The notes under the pieces were generated by a model. It had not been told where the DNA came from. It saw only the letters and a program-made list of their open reading frames with translations, and ran no database searches. DNA of 64,000 bases from Mycobacterium sp. (GTDB lineage Bacteria; Actinomycetota; Actinomycetes; Mycobacteriales; Mycobacteriaceae): positions 1 to 64,000 of the forward strand of contig JAKFVT010000061.1 in assembly GCA_021732005.1 (NCBI GenBank), in the 5' to 3' direction. Of the stretch, positions 1 through 7,873 are shown piece by piece. Each line of letters starts with the position of its first letter. Position 1 is the stretch's first letter. Both the position numbers and the translations under genes were made by a program.

Positions 1-108
1 CTCCACCACCACAAACCGCTGCGGCGGATCCAACACATCGAGATCGACCGCGGCCAACGCCTCGACAGCATCGTCGAGAGCCTCCAACACCACATCGATC
101 GAACTCAT
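1..108 (-). CDS. DUF222/HNH endonuclease of the 13E12 repeat family, N-terminal part only
   Basis: The ATG lies at 106-108 and the frame stays open to the window edge, giving 36 residues that begin MSSIDVVLEALDDAVEAL and continue into DPPQRFVVVE. This leader is typical of mycobacterial 13E12-repeat proteins, which carry DUF222 followed by a C-terminal HNH nuclease domain; that part lies outside the window. A perfect SOS box sits 3 bases upstream of the start, so the gene is probably damage-inducible. The family is multicopy in mycobacteria and its cellular role is not established. The short visible length limits certainty. Confidence 0.72.
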   Translation of the reverse strand, partial: MSSIDVVLEALDDAVEALAAVDLDVLDPPQRFVVVE

Positions 109-111
109 GAC

Positions 112-127
112 TCGAACACTAGTTCGA
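112..127. promoter_or_regulatory. LexA (SOS) box
   Basis: TCGAACACTAGTTCGA is a perfect inverted repeat TCGAAC-N4-GTTCGA, the published mycobacterial SOS consensus. It lies only 3 bases upstream of the ATG of the 13E12-family gene, so bound LexA would cover its promoter or transcription start. LexA control of other 13E12 genes is known in M. tuberculosis. Confidence 0.85.
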
Positions 128-154
128 ACCACCGACAAAATTTCGGAACGCCAG

Positions 155-748
155 CTAGTCCGTGCGGTGGCGCTGATAGTGGCGAGCCACCCGCGTTCTG
201 TTGGCGCAGATGTTCTGGGTGCAGAACTTGCGACGGGCGTCGGAAGCAACGAAAAGCATGCTGCACGCCGGGTTTTGGCATCTCCGCAGACGGTCCTGCG
301 CGGGCCCCGTGAGCACATCGATAAGGCTTTCCGCGGCTGCTGCGAGCGCGAGCCGGTAGGGACGATCGGCGGGGGTGTGGCGCGTGGTGATCGCCGCCCA
401 CCCGGACGAGGTGTGGACCAGCGAGCGTGTTGAAGGCGCGCCAGCGGCGGCGGCATTGACACGTTCGACGGCCGATTCGTCGGGGGTCACCTCCGCCAGT
501 CGCGCGTCCAGGATGTGCCGGATCGCCTGGCGCAGTTCGACGGTGGAGTCCAGCGGCGGTGGCGGCCCCCCGGGCAACCGATCCTGTTGCAGGCTCCACC
601 ACACCCGGTTTGCCTCCTCGTCCGCGAGAAGGTCGACAGCGGGCTCGCCGACGGTGATGAGGGTGTCCGCCAGGTCAACAGCTAGCGGCTCTCCGGCCAC
701 GATGAAACCCGCCGCCTGCGCCGCATGCAGCAGAGACCCCGAGTCCAT
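155..748 (-). CDS. CGNR zinc-finger (ABATE domain) putative transcriptional regulator
   Basis: The 197-residue protein has an N-terminal ABATE-like region (about residues 10-140) and a C-terminal zinc finger (about 155-195). The four metal cysteines are visible as CQNPAC followed by FCTQNICANR, where CANR replaces the usual CGNR. Family members are thought to be DNA-binding regulators of stress or detoxification genes. It is divergent from the TIGR03086 gene at 848 across 99 bases that hold three CGTTAG/CTAACG elements, so it may control that gene and itself. The specific target and ligand are unknown. Confidence 0.8.
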   Translation of the reverse strand: MDSGSLLHAAQAAGFIVAGEPLAVDLADTLITVGEPAVDLLADEEANRVWWSLQQDRLPGGPPPPLDSTVELRQAIRHILDARLAEVTPDESAVERVNAAAAGAPSTRSLVHTSSGWAAITTRHTPADRPYRLALAAAAESLIDVLTGPAQDRLRRCQNPACSMLFVASDARRKFCTQNICANRTRVARHYQRHRTD

Positions 749-768
749 TGCGCTAATGCTAGCAGCGT

Positions 769-831
769 GTTGACAGCGTTAGGGTAGGTGACGTAGAAAG
801 ACTAACGTCAACATCAATTCATAACCGTTAG
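769..831. promoter_or_regulatory. Divergent promoter region with CGTTAG repeats
   Basis: The hexamer CGTTAG occurs at 777-782, inverted at 802-807 and direct again at 826-831. Around it GTTGACAGCGTTAG faces CTAACGTCAAC, an imperfect inverted repeat. TTGACA at 770-775 could be a -35 element for the plus-strand gene. The site is a candidate operator for the divergent CGNR regulator. This is inference from repeat structure only. Confidence 0.4.
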
Positions 832-847
832 AAACGAGGAACCGCCG

Positions 848-1417
848 ATGGACCCGCTGGACGTGCTGCGTCGCGCCGATCGCCGCCTGGTTGACCTGGT
901 CACCACGCTCGACACCACTGATCTGGGCCTGCCCAGCCCTTGTACTGGTTGGGATGTGCGATCGCTGCTGAGCCATACCATCGCCTCGATCGACGCCTTT
1001 GCCGCCGCCGCGGACGGCGGCGACGGCCCCACCGAAGAGGAGTTGTTCAGCGGCGCCGACATCCTCGGCTCCGACCCCCTGGCCGTGGCGCGACGTTCCA
1101 TCGAGCGCTCACAGCGAGCCTGGGCGACGATCACCGACTGGCAGCATCCGGTCACATCGGTGCTCGGTGAGATGCCTGCCGCACAGGCGGTCGGAATCGT
1201 CACCTACTCGACGCTCATCCACAGCTGGGATTTGGCGGTCGCGATCAACCGGGCGGTCGAGTTCGACGACGCCGAGGCGGCACTCGCCGAAAACGTGGGA
1301 TCGGCACTCGTGCCTGCTCTGCGGCCCCAGGAACTCTTCGGCCCCGAGGTACACACAGATGGCGCGGCCACCCCGACCCAGCGGGTCGTCGCCTTCGCCG
1401 GCCGGCACCCGCTCTGA
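848..1417 (+). CDS. TIGR03086 family (DinB/mycothiol maleylpyruvate isomerase-like) metal-binding protein
   Basis: The 189-residue protein shows the TIGR03086 pattern: an N-terminal four-helix bundle with PSPCTGWDVRSLLSHT near residues 30-45 and a histidine-containing LIHSWDLAVAI near 125. These supply the metal-ligand histidines of the DinB-like fold. Actinobacterial members are thought to use mycothiol or similar thiols in detoxification, but the substrate here is unknown. A GAGGA ribosome-binding site precedes the ATG. The divergent CGNR regulator gene is the obvious candidate controller. Confidence 0.8.
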   Translation: MDPLDVLRRADRRLVDLVTTLDTTDLGLPSPCTGWDVRSLLSHTIASIDAFAAAADGGDGPTEEELFSGADILGSDPLAVARRSIERSQRAWATITDWQHPVTSVLGEMPAAQAVGIVTYSTLIHSWDLAVAINRAVEFDDAEAALAENVGSALVPALRPQELFGPEVHTDGAATPTQRVVAFAGRHPL

Positions 1418-1435
1418 CGAGGATGAGGCGCACGC

Positions 1436-2305
1436 ATGACGCATGAAGAACGGCCCGCCGCTGTGGGATTCCACAGCGGCGAGCTGTCCGTCCAGAAGCG
1501 AGCCGGGGTTGGCGCACGGGCGGCGCAACTCGCCCCCATGGCGGGTCGCGGCCGCCTCGGCGCCGGCCCCGCAGCCTTCCTGGCATCGTCACGGCTGGTC
1601 GTCCTCACCGCGCGCGATCACGTTGGGCGGCTGTGGATTTCACCGTTGTCGGGGGAACCCGGGTTCCTCAGCGCCTCCACGCCGACAACACTTCACATCG
1701 ACGGCGAGCTTCCCGATGCGGATCCACTGGCTACAGCACCGACCGATCAGCCAGTCGGCGTGCTCGTCATCGATTTTGCCGCACGACGCCGACTTCGCAT
1801 CAATGGACAACTGAAACAACGGGATTCGGGCGGCATCGAGATCGACGTTGATCAGGCCTACGGCAACTGCCCGAAGTACATCGACCCGTCCGCCCAGCCG
1901 ATGCCAGACCCGCACCAGCCCGATCACACACGGGTCTTAACGGGCACCGCGCTACGTCACGAGGATCGCAAACTCATCGAAGGGTCGGCGGCGTTCTTCC
2001 TGGGCACCACACATCCCACATCGGGCAACGATGCGTCACACCGCGGCGGACCCGCGGGCTTCGTGCGCGCGAATGCTGGCAGTCTGTGGTGGCCGGATTA
2101 CCCCGGCAACAACATGTTCAACAGCTTCGGCAATCTGGCGGTGGACCCGAGCGCGGCGCTGTTGTTCGTCGACGCAGGCGCCACTCTGCAATTGTCTGGT
2201 AGCGCAGAGGTGGTCTGGGACGTCGACCAATCCGACGACAGCCTTCGAACCGGACGTCGGGTGATCTTCGCGGCTCAACGCGTCATCACCACGCTCCGCC
2301 GCTAG
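1436..2305 (+). CDS. Pyridoxamine 5'-phosphate oxidase-fold flavin-binding protein
   Basis: The 289-residue protein belongs to the large PPOX-fold (split-barrel) group. Recognisable parts are the N-terminal HSGELSVQKRAG segment, the strand FLASSRLVVLTARDHVGRLWISPLSG (about 48-73), the RLRINGQL strand (about 122) and the YGNCPKYI segment. These form the usual FMN-binding double barrel. Such proteins are found beside redox and detoxification genes and their reactions are mostly undetermined. It starts 18 bases after the TIGR03086 stop and probably shares its transcript. Its stop overlaps the convergent CMD gene by 4 bases. Confidence 0.78.
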   Translation: MTHEERPAAVGFHSGELSVQKRAGVGARAAQLAPMAGRGRLGAGPAAFLASSRLVVLTARDHVGRLWISPLSGEPGFLSASTPTTLHIDGELPDADPLATAPTDQPVGVLVIDFAARRRLRINGQLKQRDSGGIEIDVDQAYGNCPKYIDPSAQPMPDPHQPDHTRVLTGTALRHEDRKLIEGSAAFFLGTTHPTSGNDASHRGGPAGFVRANAGSLWWPDYPGNNMFNSFGNLAVDPSAALLFVDAGATLQLSGSAEVVWDVDQSDDSLRTGRRVIFAAQRVITTLRR

Positions 2306-2745
2306 TCGTCGAGCTTCGTCCCGCTGTGCATCTTGAGCGCGTCGTTGACGTTCGCCTTCTTGTCCTCGCCCTGGCCGGCCTCGGCGGCCTTCTTGCGCTT
2401 GGACACGACTTTGGTGACGACCCCGTCCAGCTTCGAGCCCAGCGGGAACCCCAGATAGTGCGTCAGGAAGATCGCCATCTCCTTGAGCTCCTCGGGGGTG
2501 AGCTCTTCGTTGTGCAGCGCGGCGTTGGCCTGGATCTCGGCCAGATCGGAAATGCCGAGGGCGGTGACGACGGTCAGCGTCATGATCCGCTTGTCGCGCA
2601 TGGACAATCCCGGCCGCGACCAGATGGTGCCGAAGAGGTGGTCGGCGGTGAGCGCGAAGTAGTCGCCCGGCGAATCCGGCATCTCCCAGCCGTAGACCTC
2701 GTTCATCTTGTCCAGGCCCTTGCGGCGCAATTCGTCCATCGTCAC
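2302..2745 (-). CDS. Carboxymuconolactone decarboxylase family protein (Rv0771-like)
   Basis: The 147-residue all-helical protein carries the CMD core TLTVVTALGISDLAEIQANAALHNEELTPEE (split here for reading: residues about 57-87) with the conserved E-x-N-A-x-x-H region. It lacks the CxxC of AhpD-type peroxidases, so it is closer to gamma-CMD proteins. A lysine-rich tail follows. Its start overlaps the stop of the upstream dehydrogenase by 4 bases, so the two are translationally coupled. It is the last gene of the minus-strand unit led by the aldehyde dehydrogenase. The order matches Rv0768-Rv0771. Substrate unknown. Confidence 0.8.
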   Translation of the reverse strand: MTMDELRRKGLDKMNEVYGWEMPDSPGDYFALTADHLFGTIWSRPGLSMRDKRIMTLTVVTALGISDLAEIQANAALHNEELTPEELKEMAIFLTHYLGFPLGSKLDGVVTKVVSKRKKAAEAGQGEDKKANVNDALKMHSGTKLDD

Positions 2746-3590
2746 TCCTTCGTGTTGGGCACGCCGAGGCCGGCGGCCAGGTCTCGTAGCGCGATCTCGG
2801 CCAACGGCAGTTCAACGCCGTTGGCTTCACCGAGACCCAGCGCCAACTTCAGATCCTTCTCGGCAAGGCCGCGGGTGTGGATGAACATGTTGTAGACGAA
2901 GTGGTCGGGCTGCAGCGGCTTGGTGTCGTCGCGGACCATGATCGCGCCGGGTCCGCCGCTCTGGGCGTCGCTGTGCCGTACCACCCGGCCCAGCTTCTGC
3001 AAGTCGATTCCCGCCGCCTCGGCCAGCCGCGACGCCTCGCAGGCAGCTGCAAAACCGATGAAGGTCAACATGTTACGAGCCAGCTTCATCCGGGTTCCGG
3101 CTCCCGGCTCACCGGCCCGAACCACCATCGATGCCCACTGCTTGAACACCGGCTTGACCAGTTCGTACGCCTCGTCGTCGGCGCCGACCATCACGGCCAG
3201 CTCGCCCTTGTCGGCGGCACCCGCTCCGCCGCTGACCGGGGCGTCGACGACGTGAATTCCCTTGGGGCGCAGCTGCTCGGCCAGCTCGGCGGCGGTGTCC
3301 GGCTCGATCGTGGAATGGATCGCGATCACGGTGCCCGGTTTGGCGTGTTCGGCGAGTTCGCCGACGACGTCGCGGACCTGCTCGTCGTTGAGCACGGTCA
3401 CTTCGATGACATCGGCTGTGGCGACGTCGGCGATGCTGTCCGCGAGCGTGGCGCCCAGCTCGGCCAGCGGCGTCATGGCCTCGGTCCGCACATCGAAGAC
3501 GATGAGCCCGCCGGGCCACTCGACGAGCCGCTTGGCCATCGGCGCACCCTGGTTCCCCAGCCCGATGTAGCCGACTTTCAGGTCGCTCAT
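2742..3590 (-). CDS. Beta-hydroxyacid (3-hydroxyisobutyrate-type) dehydrogenase (Rv0770-like)
   Basis: The 282-residue protein begins MSDLKVGYIGLGNQGAPMAK, a Rossmann dinucleotide motif (GLGNQG) typical of NAD(P)-dependent beta-hydroxyacid dehydrogenases. The substrate motif DAPVSGGAGAA lies near residue 120 and the catalytic lysine is in GTRMKLARNM near 172. It should oxidise a 3-hydroxyacid to a semialdehyde or ketoacid. I chose the internal ATG at 3588-3590 because upstream sequence in this frame does not match the family. It sits between an SDR and a CMD protein in one unit, so an alcohol or acid breakdown route is likely. Confidence 0.85.
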   Translation of the reverse strand: MSDLKVGYIGLGNQGAPMAKRLVEWPGGLIVFDVRTEAMTPLAELGATLADSIADVATADVIEVTVLNDEQVRDVVGELAEHAKPGTVIAIHSTIEPDTAAELAEQLRPKGIHVVDAPVSGGAGAADKGELAVMVGADDEAYELVKPVFKQWASMVVRAGEPGAGTRMKLARNMLTFIGFAAACEASRLAEAAGIDLQKLGRVVRHSDAQSGGPGAIMVRDDTKPLQPDHFVYNMFIHTRGLAEKDLKLALGLGEANGVELPLAEIALRDLAAGLGVPNTKE

Positions 3591-3621
3591 GAGCCCCGCC
3601 CTATTCTCTTCGCGCAAGCGC

Positions 3622-4374
3622 TCATGACCGGAAGATCTGTCCACCGTCGACGTTGAAGATCTGACCGGTGATCCACTTCGCCTGATCGGACAGCAGGAAC
3701 AGGCACATCCCCACCAGGTCGTCGACTTCACCCATGCGCGACAACGGAATTCCCTTCACGATGTCGGCGACCATCTCCTGCGGCGTGGTGGTGCGGTTGG
3801 CCTCGGTGTTGATCGGACCCGGCGCAATCGCGTTGATCCGGATGTTCTGGCCGCCGAGTTCGGTGGCCAGCTGCTGGGTCAGGCTGTTGACCCCAGCCTT
3901 GGCCAGTCCGTAGAAGTTCGAGTAAAGCCATGCCGCGGTGGACGACTGGTTGATGATCGCACCGCCGCCGCGCTTGGCCATCTTCTTGTACACCGCCCTG
4001 GTGCAGACCAGCGCGCCGTCGAGGTTCACGCTCATGAACTTCTTGTAGTAGTCCCAGTCGACGGTGATCAGGAAGTCCAGCTTCATCCCGCCGAAGATCG
4101 CGGCGTTGTTGACCAGATAGTCGATGCCGCCGAACTCGGCGAGCGTCTGATCGGCCATCGCCTTGGCCGACACCGGATCGCTGACGTCCACCGGCAGCGC
4201 CAGCGCGGTGCCGCCCTCACCCTTGATGCCGTCGGCGACCTTCTGTGCGCCATCGGTGTTGATGTCGGCGACCACCACGGCGGCGCCTTCCCTGGCGAGC
4301 GCCTCGGCATAGGCCTGACCGATGCCGCCGCCTGCGCCGGTGACGATGGCCACCTTGTTGTCGAACTGTCCCAT
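3622..4374 (-). CDS. Short-chain dehydrogenase/reductase (Rv0769-like)
   Basis: The 250-residue classical SDR has the cofactor motif TGAGGGIG near residue 12, the NNAA motif, the catalytic serine in NQSSTAAW and YGLAK as the Tyr-x-x-x-Lys pair, ending in the usual TGQIFNVDGG. A strong GGGAGGAA ribosome-binding site precedes the ATG at 4372-4374. Acidic residues after the second strand (VVADINTD) favour NAD(H). It lies between the aldehyde dehydrogenase and the beta-hydroxyacid dehydrogenase and is presumably in the same transcript. The alcohol or ketone substrate cannot be read from sequence. Confidence 0.88.
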   Translation of the reverse strand: MGQFDNKVAIVTGAGGGIGQAYAEALAREGAAVVVADINTDGAQKVADGIKGEGGTALALPVDVSDPVSAKAMADQTLAEFGGIDYLVNNAAIFGGMKLDFLITVDWDYYKKFMSVNLDGALVCTRAVYKKMAKRGGGAIINQSSTAAWLYSNFYGLAKAGVNSLTQQLATELGGQNIRINAIAPGPINTEANRTTTPQEMVADIVKGIPLSRMGEVDDLVGMCLFLLSDQAKWITGQIFNVDGGQIFRS

Positions 4375-4405
4375 GTGTGTGTTCCTCCCTAGTCGGTGGT
4401 GCGGT

Positions 4406-5872
4406 CTAGACCGCTGTGGCAATGACTTTGAGCTCGAGGTATTCCTCGAAGCCGGCCAGACCCATCTCCCTGCCGACGCCGGACTGCTTGTAGCCGCCGA
4501 AGGGTACGTCCGCGGAGTACCACACGCCGCCGTTGACGTTGACGGTGCCGACCCGCATCCGATCCGCGACGCTTTGCGCACGCTCGGGATCACTGCTGAA
4601 CACGCTGCCCGACAGGCCGTACGGCGAATCGTTGGCGATGTTGATCGCGTCGTCGTCACCGTCGTGGGCGATCACCGTCAGCACGGGGCCGAAGATCTCT
4701 TCGCGCGCCACCCGCGCGGAATTGTCCAGGCCCGCAATCACCGTCGGCGAGATGAAGTAGCCGGTGTCGCGGTCGGCCGGCCTGCCCCCGCCGCACGCGA
4801 ACCGACCGCCTTCGGTGATCGCGAGGTCGAGGTAGGACTGCACCCGATCGCGCTGACGCTCGGAAATGACCGGCCCGCAGATGGTTCCGGGGTTGGTCGG
4901 GTCACCCGCCTTGATGCCGCCCATCGTGGCCGCGGCCGCCTCGACCGCTTCGTCGTAGCGTGCGCGCGGCACCACCAGACGCGTGGTGATCGCGCAGCCC
5001 TGTCCGGCGTGCATCGACGCGGTGAACGCTGCCATCGAGCAGGCACCGGCCAGGTCGGCGTCGTCGAGCACCAGGAAGGCGGACTTGCCGCCGAGTTCCA
5101 GGAAGACCTTCTTGATGGTCGCGGCGCCGGCGGCCATCACCGCGCGTCCGGTGTTCGTCGAGCCGGTGAACGACACCATGTCGATGCGCGGATCGCTGGA
5201 CAGCATGGCCCCGACCGAGTGGTCGTTGGAGGTGACGATGTTGACCACGCCGGGCGGGATGTCAGTGTGCTCGGCGATCAGCTCACCGAGAGCCGCTGCA
5301 CACCAGGGCGTATCGGGGGCAGGCTTGAGCACGATGGTGTTGCCTGCCGCCAACGCCGGGCCGAGCTTGGCGAGGTTGATCTGGTGCGGGAAGTTCCACG
5401 GGGTGATCGCACCGACCACGCCGACCGCCTCGCGGACGATGGTCCGCTGAGTCTTGATTCCCATCGGCGCCGCTACACCGAGATCGTGGCGCCACGAATA
5501 GTTCTCGGCGGTGTCGGCTGAGAACGACAGGTCTTCGACCGGCCCCTCCAGTTGGGCGGCCGCGGTCAGCATGCGCGGGGCACCCACCTCCGCCATCGTC
5601 ATCTCGCGCAGTTCCTCGACGTGTTCCTTCATCGCATCGCGCAGCTGGCGAATGCCGCGTACCCGAAGTTCGGTGTTGGTGGACCAGTCCGTGGTGTCGA
5701 AGGCACGGCGCGCGGCGTCGATGGCCCGGCTCATGTCCTCCGCATTGCCGTCGGCCGCGGTACCCAGAACCTCTTCGGTCGCCGGATTGATCGTCGGGTA
5801 TCGGCCATTGCCGCCCGGCACGAGCTCCCCGTCGATGAAGAGATCGCTGTTCTTGTCGGCCGCAATCGCCAT
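4406..5872 (-). CDS. aldA: Aldehyde dehydrogenase (Rv0768/AldA-like)
   Basis: The 488-residue protein is full length for the ALDH superfamily. It has the PWNFPHQINLAKLGPALAAGN cofactor region (around 150-170), the catalytic glutamate in FLELGGKSA and the catalytic cysteine in AGQGCAITTRLVV, with EEIFGPVL near residue 385. It oxidises an aldehyde to the acid with NAD(P)+. The ATG at 5870-5872 starts MAIAADKNSD; the frame stays open far upstream but that sequence is not protein-like. It leads a four-gene minus-strand unit and is divergent from the TetR-CYP123 unit, with a palindrome 23 bases upstream. Confidence 0.88.
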   Translation of the reverse strand: MAIAADKNSDLFIDGELVPGGNGRYPTINPATEEVLGTAADGNAEDMSRAIDAARRAFDTTDWSTNTELRVRGIRQLRDAMKEHVEELREMTMAEVGAPRMLTAAAQLEGPVEDLSFSADTAENYSWRHDLGVAAPMGIKTQRTIVREAVGVVGAITPWNFPHQINLAKLGPALAAGNTIVLKPAPDTPWCAAALGELIAEHTDIPPGVVNIVTSNDHSVGAMLSSDPRIDMVSFTGSTNTGRAVMAAGAATIKKVFLELGGKSAFLVLDDADLAGACSMAAFTASMHAGQGCAITTRLVVPRARYDEAVEAAAATMGGIKAGDPTNPGTICGPVISERQRDRVQSYLDLAITEGGRFACGGGRPADRDTGYFISPTVIAGLDNSARVAREEIFGPVLTVIAHDGDDDAINIANDSPYGLSGSVFSSDPERAQSVADRMRVGTVNVNGGVWYSADVPFGGYKQSGVGREMGLAGFEEYLELKVIATAV

Positions 5873-5892
5873 CCCGATTCCCGTCTGCTTCG

Positions 5893-5908
5893 TTGGACAC
5901 GTGTCCGA
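5893..5908. promoter_or_regulatory. Palindrome upstream of aldA, candidate TetR operator 1
   Basis: TTGGACACGTGTCCGA contains the perfect 12-base palindrome GGACACGTGTCC (5895-5906). A near copy stands at 6040-6053 on the other side of the same divergent promoter region. The pair is best explained as binding sites of the adjacent TetR regulator. Inference from symmetry and position. Confidence 0.6.
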
Positions 5909-6039
5909 GATTTCGTCTTTCGCACCATAGCGGCAGACGCGGGCGCGGTGCAAGGGTATGTCCCGAGGCCACGCAAAGAAGGCTATGAGCAGGTAATTCT
6001 CTATCCCCTCTTGCCTTGCCAGACACAGTTCCGATAACT

Positions 6040-6053
6040 TGGACATGTGTCCA
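6040..6053. promoter_or_regulatory. Palindrome at the start of the TetR gene, candidate TetR operator 2
   Basis: TGGACATGTGTCCA is an inverted repeat TGGACA-TG-TGTCCA, sharing the TTGGACAYGTGTCC core with the site at 5893-5908. It overlaps the GTG at 6047, which suggests either a leaderless transcript or that translation really begins at the GTG at 6092. Confidence 0.6.
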
Positions 6054-6640
6054 GCGATGCCGCGGTAGCCGCCACTCCCAACGGGGATGACGTGCCACGC
6101 AATCGCCGCCAGGAAGAAACCTTCCGCAAGGTGCTGCGGGCCGGCATGGAGATGCTGCGGGAGTCGTCCTACGCCGACCTCACCGTCCGTGCCGTCGCCG
6201 CTCGCGCCAAGGTCGCGCCGGCCACCGCCTACACCTATTTCTCGTCGAAGAACCATCTGATCGCCGAGGTGTACCTCGACCGGGTTCTCGAGGTGCCTTA
6301 CTTCACCGACGTCAACGAACCCCGTCTGCACCGCGTTCAGCAGTCGCTGCGCAGCCTCGCGCTGGTGATCGCCGACGAGCCGGAGTTCGCCGCGGCCTGC
6401 ACCACCGCGGTACTGAGCAACGACGCCGGCGTGGTCCGGGTGCGCGACCGGATCGGCGCCGAGATCCACAAGCGCATCAAGTCGGCGTTGGGACCGGACG
6501 CCGATCCGAAGATCGTGTCCGCACTCGAGATGACGTACTTCGGCGCGCTCGTGCACGCCGGCAGCGGCACCCTGAGCTACCGCGAGGTCGCCGACCGAAT
6601 GGAATACGTCGTGAGTCTTATCTTGGGAGAGAACCAATGA
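6047..6640 (+). CDS. TetR family transcriptional regulator (Rv0767c-like)
   Basis: The 197-residue protein has a TetR DNA-binding domain at about residues 18-65: RQEETFRKVLRAGMEMLRE, then LTVRAVAARAKVAPATAYTYF, the helix-turn-helix with the family's YxYF end. The remainder is a ligand-binding helical domain of unknown specificity. The GTG at 6047 lies inside a palindrome; a GTG at 6092, with GGGGA just before it, gives VPRNRRQEE and is an equally good start. The gene precedes CYP123 with a 4-base overlap and is divergent from aldA, so it likely represses both units. Confidence 0.87.
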   Translation: MSSDAAVAATPNGDDVPRNRRQEETFRKVLRAGMEMLRESSYADLTVRAVAARAKVAPATAYTYFSSKNHLIAEVYLDRVLEVPYFTDVNEPRLHRVQQSLRSLALVIADEPEFAAACTTAVLSNDAGVVRVRDRIGAEIHKRIKSALGPDADPKIVSALEMTYFGALVHAGSGTLSYREVADRMEYVVSLILGENQ

Positions 6641-7851
6641 GCGTGCAGAGTCCGGACATTCTGCTCGACCCGTACAACTACGACTTCCACGAAGATCCCT
6701 ATCCGTACTACAAGCGGCTGCGCGACGAGGCTCCGCTGTATTACAACGAGGAACTGAAGTTCTGGGCGCTGTCCCGCCACTCCGACGTCCTCCAGGGATT
6801 CCGCAACAGCACGACGCTGTCCAACAAGTACGGTGTCTCGCTGGACCCTGCCTCCCGCGGACCGCATGCCTCCAAGACGATGTCCTTCCTGGCGATGGAC
6901 GACCCGGCCCACCTGCGACTGCGGACGCTGGTCTCGAAAGGCTTCACGCCCAGGCGGATTCGCGAACTCGAGCCTCGCGTCACCGAGATCGCCACCAAAC
7001 ATCTCGACGTCCTGATGGAGAAGGCCGCCGCCGGGGAGACGGTGGACTACGTCGACGAATTCGCGGGCAAGCTGCCGATGGACGTCATCTCCGAACTGAT
7101 GGGGGTGCCGGAGGCCGACCGCGTTCAAGTGCGGGCCTGGGCCGACGGCGTGATGCACCGCGACGAAGGTGTCACCGACGTGCCGCCGGAGGCGGTCGAG
7201 GCGTCACTGAACCTGATCGTCTACTACCAGGCGATGGTCGAAGAGCGCAGGAAGAGCCCGAGCGAGGACCTCACGACGGCCCTGCTGGACGCCGAGATCG
7301 ACGGCGACCGGCTGACCGACGACGAGGTGCTGGGTTTCATGTTCCTGATGGTCATCGCCGGCAACGAGACCACCACCAAACTGCTTGCCAATGCCGCATT
7401 TTGGGGTCACAAGAACCCCGACCAGCTGGCCGAGGTCTACGACGACCTGTCCCGCGTACCGCTGTGGGTCGAGGAAACCCTGCGCTATGACACCTCCAGC
7501 CAGATCCTGGCCCGCACAGTCGCCGGTGAGTTGACGCTCTACGACACCGTCATCCCCGACGGCGACGTGGTCCTGCTGCTGCCAGGATCGGCCCACCGCG
7601 ACGAGCGCGCCTTCGAGAATCCCGACGACTACCTCATCGGCCGCGACATCGGCGCCAAGCTGCAGAGTTTCGGCAGCGGCGCACACTTCTGCCTCGGTGC
7701 GCACCTGGCCCGGATGGAGGCACGGGTTGCGTTGGAGGAGTTGTTCAAACGCATCCGCGGCTATGAGGTCGACGAGGCGAACTCGGTGCGCGTCCACTCC
7801 AGCAATGTCCGCGGTTTCGCCCACCTGCCCATCACAGTGCAGTCTCGCTAA
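6637..7851 (+). CDS. cyp123: Cytochrome P450 CYP123 (Rv0766c-like)
   Basis: The 404-residue soluble P450 has the I-helix AGNETTTK (about 246), the K-helix EETLRYDTS (about 282) and the heme-binding loop FGSGAHFCLGAHLAR with the thiolate cysteine at residue 352. Together with the ferredoxin at 10058 it should hydroxylate a hydrophobic substrate; none is established for CYP123. The name rests on gene order: TetR, CYP, SDR, CYP51, ferredoxin, as in Rv0767c-Rv0763c. The start overlaps the TetR stop by 4 bases, implying coupled translation. Confidence 0.87.
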   Translation: MSVQSPDILLDPYNYDFHEDPYPYYKRLRDEAPLYYNEELKFWALSRHSDVLQGFRNSTTLSNKYGVSLDPASRGPHASKTMSFLAMDDPAHLRLRTLVSKGFTPRRIRELEPRVTEIATKHLDVLMEKAAAGETVDYVDEFAGKLPMDVISELMGVPEADRVQVRAWADGVMHRDEGVTDVPPEAVEASLNLIVYYQAMVEERRKSPSEDLTTALLDAEIDGDRLTDDEVLGFMFLMVIAGNETTTKLLANAAFWGHKNPDQLAEVYDDLSRVPLWVEETLRYDTSSQILARTVAGELTLYDTVIPDGDVVLLLPGSAHRDERAFENPDDYLIGRDIGAKLQSFGSGAHFCLGAHLARMEARVALEELFKRIRGYEVDEANSVRVHSSNVRGFAHLPITVQSR

Positions 7852-7873
7852 AGGACGCCCGAAAGGTTCCCGA

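Noticed and set aside
4406..6637. Extended 743-codon reading of the aldehyde dehydrogenase frame
   Set aside because: The first 255 codons have no ALDH similarity, run through the TetR gene and cross the operator region. The family start is at 5872.
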